This document shows, in pieces, positions 31,985 through 39,151 of a DNA stretch of 43,389 nucleotides. The notes under the pieces are model-generated. The model saw only the letters and a program-made list of their open reading frames with translations, was not told the origin of the DNA and searched no databases. The translations under genes were made by a program, and so were the position numbers. Source of the DNA: a virus. Position 1 is the first letter of the stretch, and each line of letters opens with the position of its first letter. The stretch lies in the IMG/VR virus record IMGVR_UViG_3300018065_000026, positions 1-43,389 of that record, one strand, 5' to 3'.

Positions 31985-32565
31985 CCGAAGTACTCCAAGA
32001 TCAGCTCGGCCTCGGGGCGCGTGGGCGAGCCGCCGAGGAACACGTCGCCGGCGAGGCCCTCGCGGAGCGTCTTGACTTCCAGGTAGTCGCCGGCGGTCAA
32101 CGGCTGAGAAGTGGAGAACGACACGCCGATGGGCCATCCGCTGTTCGAGTCCGTCCTGTTCGACGGAGACATGAAGTCGTTCAGCGGGAGCGTGTCGCCG
32201 TTGGCGAAGATGCCCCACGCCACGATGCACCGTGGTGCGCCGGAGCCCTCCATCCGCGCTGTGAAGTGCAGATGGTAGCGCCCAGTCTCGCCGATCTCGA
32301 TCCGGTTGCTGGCGTCGAACTCCCAGAAGTCCGGGTTGCCGACGAAGCCGCCGGCCGTGACGAACGGCACCGTGAAGACGGTCGTGCGGTTGAGGTTGCT
32401 GGTCGTCCACAGACGGACCTTACCGACCTGGGGCCCGCCTCCGGCTGCAGGGAAGTCCGTCGCAACCTCGCGCGCGAAGGTCGAGTCACGCTGGCCGCGG
32501 CGCGAGAGGTCGGCGACCTGGCGTTCCAGGCGTCGGATCCGCAGGTTCTGGTACGCGTCGGTCAT
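31981..32565 (-). CDS. C1q/TNF-like jelly-roll protein with coiled-coil N-terminus
   Basis: 194 residues. The first ~25 (YQNLRIRRLERQVADLSRRG) are heptad-like and may trimerise. The rest is a beta domain with FEFDASNRIEIGETGRYHLH-type spacing (NRIEIGETGRYHLHFTARM), VAWGIFANGD, FSTSQPLTAGDYLEVKT and an aromatic C-terminus (LILEYFG), the pattern of C1q-like jelly rolls. Such domains are usually on fibres, spikes or head decorations. Oddly, it lies between primase-helicase and DNA polymerase with ATGA overlaps on both sides. Confidence 0.6.
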   Translation of the reverse strand: MTDAYQNLRIRRLERQVADLSRRGQRDSTFAREVATDFPAAGGGPQVGKVRLWTTSNLNRTTVFTVPFVTAGGFVGNPDFWEFDASNRIEIGETGRYHLHFTARMEGSGAPRCIVAWGIFANGDTLPLNDFMSPSNRTDSNSGWPIGVSFSTSQPLTAGDYLEVKTLREGLAGDVFLGGSPTRPEAELILEYFG

Positions 32566-34142
32566 GCTTCGGTGAGTAGGCCGGTGTTCCGGTCGTAGAT
32601 GAGGTTCCCGATGTGGCCCGTGATCCCCGTGATCCGAGCCTTGAGCGAGTAGATCGCCGTGGTGTCGCGGTCCTCGGGCTCTTCCGCTTGCGTGTCGCGC
32701 GTGTAGGCGAGGATGCTGTTCGGGATCTGCTTGAGCGTGCCCGAGCCGCGGAAGTCCGTGAGACGAATCGCTCCGCCCTCCTCGTGCGTGCGGCGATCCT
32801 TCGCCGGCTGCGACAGGTGCGACACCAGGTGCAGGTGGAAGCCGTATCGGATCACCATCTGGCGGAACTGCGTCATGAGTTCGTCGATGCGCTTCCGCTC
32901 GTCGCCCTCGGTCGCGACACCAGACACGGCGCCTGAGACGTGGTCGAGAATGACGGTGTTGCACTTGAGCCCCGACGCCATCCAGCGGATCGCCTCGGTG
33001 ATGTCTTCCGGGTTCCAGCCGGCCTCGGGGTTGTAGAACTCCAGGCCATTCTGGATCTCAGACCACTCCTTCTCGTAGACCGAGTAGTCGCAGTCGAAGT
33101 CCGTGATCAGGTTGTGACCGACGCGGTGCGACAGGATCTTGAGTGCCGCCTCCTGCACGGTGTCTTCCAAGAAGATCACACCGACGCGCTGGCCGAGCTG
33201 GATCAAGTGGTTGGCCTGCGCGGCCATGATGGTCGTCTTACCCACCCCGGTGCCGGCGCCATGCATCGTGATCTCAGCAGCGCGCTGGCCGTACAGCGCT
33301 TCGTCGACGCACTTGAAGGCGAACGGCACGCCGCGTTCGCGCTTCTTCGTGAGCAGGGTGAAGACGTCCTCCTGTCCGACGATCGTCTCGGGCTTGTAGA
33401 CCTTCGCGTTCCACAGCGCCCAGTGGAGGGCGTCGCGACCCTTCTCCTTGAGGACCTCGTTCGGGTCCTTGAGCGGGAGGTCAGCGACGTAGGCGACGCC
33501 GGGCGGCAGGAGCTTGACCGCCTTCTCGACGGCCTCCCTCCCCGGCTTGTCCATGTCGAAGGCGAGGACGATCTTCTCGAACTTGCGGAGCCAGTCGATG
33601 TGCTCCTTGAACACGGTCTCGACGGAGCCGGCGCCGTCGGGGAGAGACACCACGGGCCAGTCCTTCTGTTGGATCGTGGCGACCGACAGGGCGTCGATCT
33701 CGCCTTCCGTGATCGTGAGAACTTTCGTGCCCTCGCAAGCGTGCTGGCCGTAGAAGCAAGGCTTACCGCGGCCTACCCAGCCGAAGCTCTTCCCCTTGCC
33801 CCGCCACTTGTATCCCTGGATCTTCCCCTCGGCGTCCCGGTACACGGCGACGTGGACCTTCTTGCCGTTGAACTGACCCATGCGGTAGTCGAAGCGGTCG
33901 CACTGCCGCGGGTCGAGCCCACGCTTGAGGCCGGCCGGATCCGAGAAGACCACGAGTTCGTAGTCCCCCTTCTCCGTGAACTGCGGTTCAGTAGCGCACT
34001 TCGCCGACCCGTCGTCGTGGAAGTATGTCTGGCACGAGAAGCAGTAGCTCCCCTTCCCGTCGGCGAACTCCGCGCGTGCATCGCTCGCTCGGCACCCCTC
34101 CGTGTCCAAGCACGGCAGCCCTCGCGCTGCGTACTTTCCCAT
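32562..34142 (-). CDS. 4: primase-helicase (T7 gp4-like)
   Basis: 526 residues (T7 gp4: 566). N-terminal zinc ribbon C11, C17, C34, C37. TOPRIM primase core: TITEGEIDAL (E146) and LAFDMDKPG (D196, D198). RecA-like helicase: Walker A GAGTGVGKTT (295-304), Walker B VILDH (D400) and SHLSQP. It unwinds DNA as a hexamer and makes primers for gp5. The ATG at 34142 overlaps the upstream stop as TGATG; a GTG directly before it is an alternative start. Confidence 0.95.
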   Translation of the reverse strand: MGKYAARGLPCLDTEGCRASDARAEFADGKGSYCFSCQTYFHDDGSAKCATEPQFTEKGDYELVVFSDPAGLKRGLDPRQCDRFDYRMGQFNGKKVHVAVYRDAEGKIQGYKWRGKGKSFGWVGRGKPCFYGQHACEGTKVLTITEGEIDALSVATIQQKDWPVVSLPDGAGSVETVFKEHIDWLRKFEKIVLAFDMDKPGREAVEKAVKLLPPGVAYVADLPLKDPNEVLKEKGRDALHWALWNAKVYKPETIVGQEDVFTLLTKKRERGVPFAFKCVDEALYGQRAAEITMHGAGTGVGKTTIMAAQANHLIQLGQRVGVIFLEDTVQEAALKILSHRVGHNLITDFDCDYSVYEKEWSEIQNGLEFYNPEAGWNPEDITEAIRWMASGLKCNTVILDHVSGAVSGVATEGDERKRIDELMTQFRQMVIRYGFHLHLVSHLSQPAKDRRTHEEGGAIRLTDFRGSGTLKQIPNSILAYTRDTQAEEPEDRDTTAIYSLKARITGITGHIGNLIYDRNTGLLTEA

Positions 34143-34279
34143 CACCAGGCTCCTACTCGCTTGAGAATCAGCTTCCGTTCGTTGTACGTGAGGTCCGCCT
34201 GATAGACGATACCTCGGATGCGGGCATGGACAGACGCCAGCGAACCCCCGTCAAGGCCGGCCTGGTCGAAGGCCTTCGC
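34142..34279 (-). CDS. small hypothetical protein (45 aa)
   Basis: Begins MAKAFDQAGLDGGSLASVHA and ends with a basic helix (YNERKLILKRVGAW). The frame is open upstream and a GTG at 34333 would give 63 residues overlapping the DUF3310 gene by 37 nt, so the start is uncertain. Its stop overlaps the primase start. No family recognised. Confidence 0.45.
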   Translation of the reverse strand, partial: AKAFDQAGLDGGSLASVHARIRGIVYQADLTYNERKLILKRVGAW

Positions 34280-34296
34280 CATCTGCTCGCACGCGT

Positions 34297-34635
34297 CTAC
34301 GAGTCGCTGCTCGACTCCATCTCGTCCAGCCACTCCAGCTCCATCCGGAGGTACTTGATCGCCTTCTCCAGGTCCTGCCGCTTCGAGGCGCTGTGCTTCT
34401 TCCCTGCTCTCCATACGTACTTGATCACGTTACCGAGGTTGAAGTTGAACCATCGAGTGACGTGGTTGCACTCGATGCCGGGGAGCCAGTTGTAGTGAGA
34501 GGGCTTCTCGACGGGGTCGAACGACTCGGCGACCTGGTCGAAGGAGTAGGTCAGCGGCAGCTGGAGCCCCTCCTTGAGGAGCTGCTTGACGTCCTCCTCC
34601 CGGTCGTCCTCTGACGGGTTGCTTCCGATGGCCAT
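34297..34635 (-). CDS. DUF3310-type protein, possible T7 gp1.7-like nucleotide kinase
   Basis: 112 residues. The block KPSHYNWLPGIECNHVTRWF, NLGNVIKYVWRAGKK, and QDLEKAIKYLRMEL is the signature of the DUF3310/SaV family. In T7, gp1.7 has a related arrangement and acts as a nucleotide kinase; activity here is inferred. The N-terminal 40 residues are acidic. The ATG overlaps the upstream stop as TGATG. It is part of the replication operon, consistent with nucleotide metabolism. Confidence 0.75.
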   Translation of the reverse strand: MAIGSNPSEDDREEDVKQLLKEGLQLPLTYSFDQVAESFDPVEKPSHYNWLPGIECNHVTRWFNFNLGNVIKYVWRAGKKHSASKRQDLEKAIKYLRMELEWLDEMESSSDS

Positions 34636-35018
34636 CACTCGTACCAGCAGTAGATGAGGAAGCTCTGGTCGTAGTCGAACTCGCGCGCCACAGCTCTCTG
34701 CTGCTGGTGGGACAGATCGATACAGAACTGCGACAAGTGGCACTTAGCGTGCGAGATCCACAGCACACCGGAATCGCTGAGCGAGGCCCACGGGCAGAAC
34801 TCAACGACGGCTTCGTCCCCGGATGGCATGTCATAGCGATCGTGGTGGGAGCTGAGACCCGAACGGAACTCAAGCCACAGGCGCTCAGCGTCGTCGGGAA
34901 TGTCCCACACGTCGCTCACGACTTCGCACAGCTCAAGGGGACCGTCGTCCGTATCCTCGCTGACGCGGACCCAGTCAGCGCGGTAGATGCCCGACCGCTT
35001 GTACGGACCCCAGATCAC
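34635..35018 (-). CDS. hypothetical protein (127 aa)
   Basis: GTG start at 35018 in a GTGA overlap with the HTH gene. Acidic, Trp-rich protein (DDAERLWLEFRSGLSSHHDR, EFCPWASLSDSGVLWISHAK) ending FLIYCWYE. A compact alpha/beta domain is likely. No known motif. Confidence 0.55.
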   Translation of the reverse strand: MIWGPYKRSGIYRADWVRVSEDTDDGPLELCEVVSDVWDIPDDAERLWLEFRSGLSSHHDRYDMPSGDEAVVEFCPWASLSDSGVLWISHAKCHLSQFCIDLSHQQQRAVAREFDYDQSFLIYCWYE

Positions 35019-35299
35019 AGCGACACCTTCTGCAGGCGGCCCTGCTTGACGAGCTGCTCGTAGCGGCGGCAGAAGGCTAAGCTGAACCCCGTGTAGGACT
35101 TGTACCGCGTGTGGTCCAAGTCAACGTGGGAGGTGGCTACGATGGGCAAGCCGTACTCGTGGCGAAGCTCAGCGATCCTCGACGTGAGCGACATGATGCC
35201 GTAGCGCGTGGCCGCGACGAGCGGCGTCAGGCGGTGGCCCTGGTACAAAGCGGCGGCGATCCAGTCAATCTGCCGCGGCTCGGTTCTGGTTGAAGTCAT
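35015..35299 (-). CDS. helix-turn-helix DNA-binding protein (94 aa)
   Basis: Residues ~12-50 (WIAAALYQGHRLTPLVAATR then YGIMSLTSRIAELRHEYGLP) match the small winged-helix/HTH type often encoded in phage replication blocks. The ATG at 35299 has GAGGAG 7 nt upstream and overlaps the nuclease gene by 35 nt. C-terminal residues (SFAFCRRYEQLVKQGRLQK-like) are basic. It could regulate transcription or assist replication. Confidence 0.65.
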   Translation of the reverse strand: MTSTRTEPRQIDWIAAALYQGHRLTPLVAATRYGIMSLTSRIAELRHEYGLPIVATSHVDLDHTRYKSYTGFSLAFCRRYEQLVKQGRLQKVSL

Positions 35300-35609
35300 C
35301 AACGAACTCCTCGATTCGTCCCAACGGGATGGCGACCATCCACGGACTGTTGTTCTCGTGCAGGAGCAGCAGCTCGTACTGCCCCTCCCCCTTATCGGCG
35401 CGGGCCTGGTCCAGGAACCGGAACACGCCCATGCTCTTGCGGTGCTTCACCTCGACGTGGCTGCGCGCCATGACGTCTTCCAGGTCCGCACCAAGCTGCC
35501 CAGTACGTTGGGCAGTGCGCCGGGCACGAGGCGCGTAGAGGTACTTTTGTGCGGCTTGCGCCGCTTGGCGTTCGTATCTGGAACCCCGTGCCCGGCTGCT
35601 CTCTGTCAT
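35265..35609 (-). CDS. small nuclease, Holliday-junction-resolvase-like (PD-(D/E)XK)
   Basis: 114 residues. RGSRYERQAA near the N-terminus, LEDVMARSHVEVKHRKSMG and FRFLDQARADKGEGQY follow the order of archaeal-type resolvase/VRR-like nucleases: E...D...ExK (EVK). It occupies the place of T7 gene 3 endonuclease I, between SSB and primase, and likely resolves branched DNA and helps degrade host DNA. The start overlaps the 31-aa gene as ATGA. Confidence 0.75.
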   Translation of the reverse strand: MTESSRARGSRYERQAAQAAQKYLYAPRARRTAQRTGQLGADLEDVMARSHVEVKHRKSMGVFRFLDQARADKGEGQYELLLLHENNSPWMVAIPLGRIEEFVDDFNQNRAAAD

Positions 35610-35701
35610 TGGTTGCGACGACGGCGTTGGACCCAGTCGTACACGGCGGCGCCAACGTATCCGATGGCGAAGCCGATCACGAAACTGCTGAGATACACCA
35701 T
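35606..35701 (-). CDS. 31-residue single-pass membrane peptide
   Basis: MVYLSSFVIGFAIGYVGAAV followed by YDWVQRRRRNQ: one transmembrane helix with a strongly basic C-terminus, expected to stay in the cytoplasm. The ATG overlaps the SSB stop (TGATG) and its TGA overlaps the nuclease start (ATGA), which supports it as a real translated gene. Candidate roles are membrane anchoring of replication, an inhibitor, or a lysis-related peptide. Confidence 0.6.
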   Translation of the reverse strand: MVYLSSFVIGFAIGYVGAAVYDWVQRRRRNQ

Positions 35702-36399
35702 CACTCGAAGTCGTCCTCGTCTTCGTCGTCGTCGGCGCTCGCGGCCGGCTTGTCGTCGCCCTCGTCGTCCGCTCCCGACTCGTCGGCAAACGGGTTCGAG
35801 TCGTACTCGGCCTGCTCGATGATCTGCAGGGCGTTGAAGCCGAAGGCCACGCCGACCTCCTTGGCCGCGTCGTTGACGTACGCGAACGCGGTGACGTCGC
35901 AGTGGACGATCCAGCCGCTGTAGATCTGCGGCACGGCGTCGCCCGTCAGGAGCTTGCCCTTGACGTCGTAGATGCGGACGTTCTTCTGCTCCCACTGGGG
36001 CGCGTCCTTCGTGCCGACGTTGCGGTAGCCCGGCGTCGAGGTACGGATCCAGACGTCGCCGGTGTCCTTGTCGTCCTGGTCGTAGGCGATCTGGAACACG
36101 GGGCGCTTGGTCAGCGCCTTGGCCCGCTCCTGGTCCTTCTTCGAACCGGCCTTGAGTTCGCTCACGACCTGGTCGTAGTACTCGTCGCGGATCGCTTCGA
36201 GTTCGGCCGCGAGTTCGCGGTGCTGCTCCGAGTCGGCGGCGTACAGCAGCTCGGTGCTGTACTTCTGCTTGCCCTTCTCCGACTCGAACCGGTCGTTCGG
36301 CTTGTTCAGGTGTGCCCAGCGCGTGCGGGCGTTGCGGAACTGACCGCGGTACATCGGGGCACCGGACTTGGTCGTACGCTTGGTCTGCTTGAAGATCAT
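35701..36399 (-). CDS. 2.5: single-stranded DNA-binding protein (T7 gp2.5-like)
   Basis: 232 residues, exactly the T7 gp2.5 length. The N-terminus (MIFKQTKRTTKSGAPMYRG) and RPVFQIAYDQDDKDTGDVWI fit the OB-fold core, and the C-terminus is the hallmark acidic tail (ADDDEDEDDFE). In T7 this tail contacts gp5 and gp4. The ATG overlaps the RNA polymerase stop as ATGA, so expression is coupled. Confidence 0.85.
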   Translation of the reverse strand: MIFKQTKRTTKSGAPMYRGQFRNARTRWAHLNKPNDRFESEKGKQKYSTELLYAADSEQHRELAAELEAIRDEYYDQVVSELKAGSKKDQERAKALTKRPVFQIAYDQDDKDTGDVWIRTSTPGYRNVGTKDAPQWEQKNVRIYDVKGKLLTGDAVPQIYSGWIVHCDVTAFAYVNDAAKEVGVAFGFNALQIIEQAEYDSNPFADESGADDEGDDKPAASADDDEDEDDFE

Positions 36400-38771
36400 G
36401 CGAATGCGTAGATTGCTTTCTTGACGAGCGTGACGTCGAACGTACCCAGGTTCGGAAGCTCGGGGACCGGAGCCTGACGACTCCACCCATCACGCAGAGC
36501 TTCCAACGGGTTGTTCACGAACAGATCGTGCAGCTGCTCACGCAGCACGACCGACAGCCTCCCCGCATGGCAGGCATGTACTCCGAAGCAGTCGTGGACG
36601 AATCGCACGGACTGCAGGCCCTCGTCGCGCAGCTGCAGCCCCACGTTGTGGAGGAACGCAGCGTCGAGGGAGTGGATGAAGTTCGGGGCGATGGCGTTGA
36701 CCGTCTTCTTTCGGTCGACCTTGTCCGTCTGGACGTGCCACGCCCGCTTGTGCGTCTGAGGCCCGAACGTCAGCTTGATCGTCGTCTTCTTCGAGCGCTG
36801 GAAGACGTTCCGTACCGGGAAGCCAGACGGGCTGGTCCACGTAGGCTCGACGCCGTGGTCGAGCATGACGCCGACGGACTCCTTGAGCCACTCACGTCCG
36901 ATCACTGCGCCGTGGAGGACGTCCTCGATGGCCTGCCAGATGTGGCGACCAAGGGCCCGCGACCGTGCCCCGAAGCCCTTGACGAGCAGGTGAGGCATGT
37001 TCTCGACGACCCAGTCGTTGATGTAGTCCGTCGAGGACCACTCGCTGACGTTGTACGGGAACGTCATGGTGCTGCGCTTGCAGAGCCCGCGAGGCACCTT
37101 CCCGCCGTACTGCTGGTGGAAGACCTCCAACCAGTACTGCGCCTTCGGGTCCTCGTACTGCGCCTCTTCGAGGAACTGCAGGGCGCGGTCGCCGGCAGCC
37201 TGGTAGATGTCCTCGGGCTGCTCGACCGGCATGAGGTTCGTCAGGCGAGCAAGGTACGGATCCCGCAGGCAGAGCGCCCACAGCTGCAGCCCATTGTTCG
37301 TGCCGTCGAGCGATACCGGATGATGTGACGGGTTGCCCTTCTTCGCCTCGACGTAGTCGGCGCACCAACCGAGGAACTGGAAGGGCTCGTCGGCGTCCTC
37401 CCACAGTCGGCAGTCGAGCGGATCGTCGGCGATGGCCTCGATCATCGACTCGTTGTCGACGACCCACTTGATGCGGTCCGTGAAGGACAGCTTGTCCTTG
37501 CCGTAGAGGTTGGCGCCGCCGATGCGGAGCCAGTCGAGGTCGCGAGCGGTCTCCAGGACCTTGCCTTCCTTGAAGCGCAGCGCTCCGCGGACGAGGTCTC
37601 CTCCCTGGTAGTGGACCGTGTCGGCCACGGGGTACAGCCGGCCGCGGAAGTCCGCGCGGTGGACGAAGAACAGGTCCTTGCCCTCGTCCTCCTTGAGTTC
37701 CTTGACGGCGTCGAACTGGGCGGCCCGCTTCCCGCGCTCCTCCTCGTTCTTCCGCCAGGCTTTGCTGTTCCGCTCCTTCGCCCAGCGGTACTGGTCCCGC
37801 GTCATCGTCGCGCGGTCGAGCTTCTCGATGCGGCGCGGCTTGGGCTTGGCGAGGCCGGCCCGCTCGATGTCGTGTTCGATGTAGTGGTCCGCCATGGCGA
37901 CCACCAGGGAGTCGGTCCGGAACGCGACGGACTGGAGGTAGTTCGCGACCGTCAATGCGGCGCCCACTCCCTTGTCCTTGTACCACTCGAACTGCTTCTT
38001 CGACTTCGTGATCACGAAGGGCCGCTGCAAGTGCAGTGAGTGGTAGCCGCCGCGAACGACCGACTCCCAAGGCAGCGGTTCGTCGACACACGATCGGAGC
38101 TTCGGGCGGTAGTCAAGGTAGCGGAACTTCGTCCGCTCGACCCAGTCCTCGAACTCGTCGGTGAACCTGACGAACCATCGGCCTGCACGCTGGTGGTACT
38201 TGATGTCGATCACGCCAGAGACGTGACGCATCACCGTGACCCACCATTGACCGAGGCGCGCAATCTCCCCGGTGTTGAAGACGTGCAGGTTGTGACCCTC
38301 GGCGACGTACTCCTCACGGATGCGAGCCTTCTTCGCTGCAGGGCGGAAGGTCTCCCACCGTTTCTGAGCACGGTTCCAACGCTTCGGGTCCTCGCGTCGC
38401 AGCTCTCGGAAGACGATCTCCTCTTCGAGCCCTCGGGCGATGGCCTTCACGACGTAGTGAATGTCGCGGGGGCCTCGCGCAACAGAGCGGATCGTGGCCT
38501 CGACGACGCAGAACGCGAGTACGTCGTCGGGGAGGGGGTCCACTAGATCGAAGACCTCGCGTTCGTGTGCATGCACGTCCGCGACGGGGAGGGCCTTGAC
38601 CTTCTGCCGCCACTGTCCAACATGCTCAGCGAGTTCGGTTGTGGAGCGGTTGATGACGAACCGACCGTGGTCCGAGAACTCCAGGGGCGTCTTCGCCGCT
38701 CTGGACTCCTCTCGGTTCTTGCCGAGACGGACCATCTGTTCCTCTCGCTTCCGCTGCTCCCCGCTGGGCAT
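36396..38771 (-). CDS. 1: single-subunit DNA-directed RNA polymerase (T7 gp1-like)
   Basis: 791 residues (T7: 883). Motif A HRADFRGRLYPV (D374), DGTNNG (489-494), motif B KRSTMTFPYN (K565, R566, Y573; Lys-Tyr spacing as in T7 K631/Y639) and motif C NFIHSLDAAF...HDCFG (D727) are intact, so it should be active. It transcribes phage genes from its own promoters, which I could not locate. ATG 38771 lacks a Shine-Dalgarno sequence; ATG 38735, with GAGAGG upstream, is an alternative. Confidence 0.96.
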   Translation of the reverse strand: MPSGEQRKREEQMVRLGKNREESRAAKTPLEFSDHGRFVINRSTTELAEHVGQWRQKVKALPVADVHAHEREVFDLVDPLPDDVLAFCVVEATIRSVARGPRDIHYVVKAIARGLEEEIVFRELRREDPKRWNRAQKRWETFRPAAKKARIREEYVAEGHNLHVFNTGEIARLGQWWVTVMRHVSGVIDIKYHQRAGRWFVRFTDEFEDWVERTKFRYLDYRPKLRSCVDEPLPWESVVRGGYHSLHLQRPFVITKSKKQFEWYKDKGVGAALTVANYLQSVAFRTDSLVVAMADHYIEHDIERAGLAKPKPRRIEKLDRATMTRDQYRWAKERNSKAWRKNEEERGKRAAQFDAVKELKEDEGKDLFFVHRADFRGRLYPVADTVHYQGGDLVRGALRFKEGKVLETARDLDWLRIGGANLYGKDKLSFTDRIKWVVDNESMIEAIADDPLDCRLWEDADEPFQFLGWCADYVEAKKGNPSHHPVSLDGTNNGLQLWALCLRDPYLARLTNLMPVEQPEDIYQAAGDRALQFLEEAQYEDPKAQYWLEVFHQQYGGKVPRGLCKRSTMTFPYNVSEWSSTDYINDWVVENMPHLLVKGFGARSRALGRHIWQAIEDVLHGAVIGREWLKESVGVMLDHGVEPTWTSPSGFPVRNVFQRSKKTTIKLTFGPQTHKRAWHVQTDKVDRKKTVNAIAPNFIHSLDAAFLHNVGLQLRDEGLQSVRFVHDCFGVHACHAGRLSVVLREQLHDLFVNNPLEALRDGWSRQAPVPELPNLGTFDVTLVKKAIYAFA

Positions 38772-38800
38772 GCGAGGAGTGTACAGCACGCTCGTTGCGC

Positions 38801-39151
38801 CTAGTCTCCGAAGATGACGTGGTGCGCCCGAGCCCACCAGAGGCCGAAGCTCGGGGGGTGCATCGTGTACGCCAGCTCGGGGTCCTCGTGGTTGAACCAG
38901 TCGAGGGCGTGGGCGTACTCGTGGGCGAGCAGGAACAGTCTGTGCCTGACGTGGTAGCGCTTCTCGATCGTGATCACGAACGAGCGGCGCCCCCGCCGGT
39001 TGGCGATGCGGCAGTACGCACACGCGTCGCCGGCGAGGGCGCGGTACTCGACGACGACGGGAAGCCTAGTGGGCAGCTCGTCCTTCAAGGCCTTGAGAGC
39101 GTCACGAAGGATGACGCGGGCCCGGCTAGGCGTCACGTCGTCGAGGGTCAC
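38801..39151 (-). CDS. small HExxH zinc metallopeptidase-like protein (116 aa)
   Basis: HEYAHALDW (HExxH) sits in the C-terminal half, followed by HPPSFGLWWARAHHVIF, the position where SprT-like phage proteins carry a third ligand. A CAYCRI pair lies upstream. Start is GTG 39151 in a GTGA overlap with the 804-aa gene. It directly precedes RNA polymerase and is therefore probably early. It may cleave a host protein, but the target is unknown. Confidence 0.65.
   Translation of the reverse strand: MTLDDVTPSRARVILRDALKALKDELPTRLPVVVEYRALAGDACAYCRIANRRGRRSFVITIEKRYHVRHRLFLLAHEYAHALDWFNHEDPELAYTMHPPSFGLWWARAHHVIFGD

Noticed and set aside
24525-38785. TACACTCCT shared just upstream of the RNA polymerase and tail tubular A starts as a promoter motif
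   Set aside because: Found clearly at two starts only; other gaps (capsid, 81-aa gene, 804-aa gene) lack it. Too little support.
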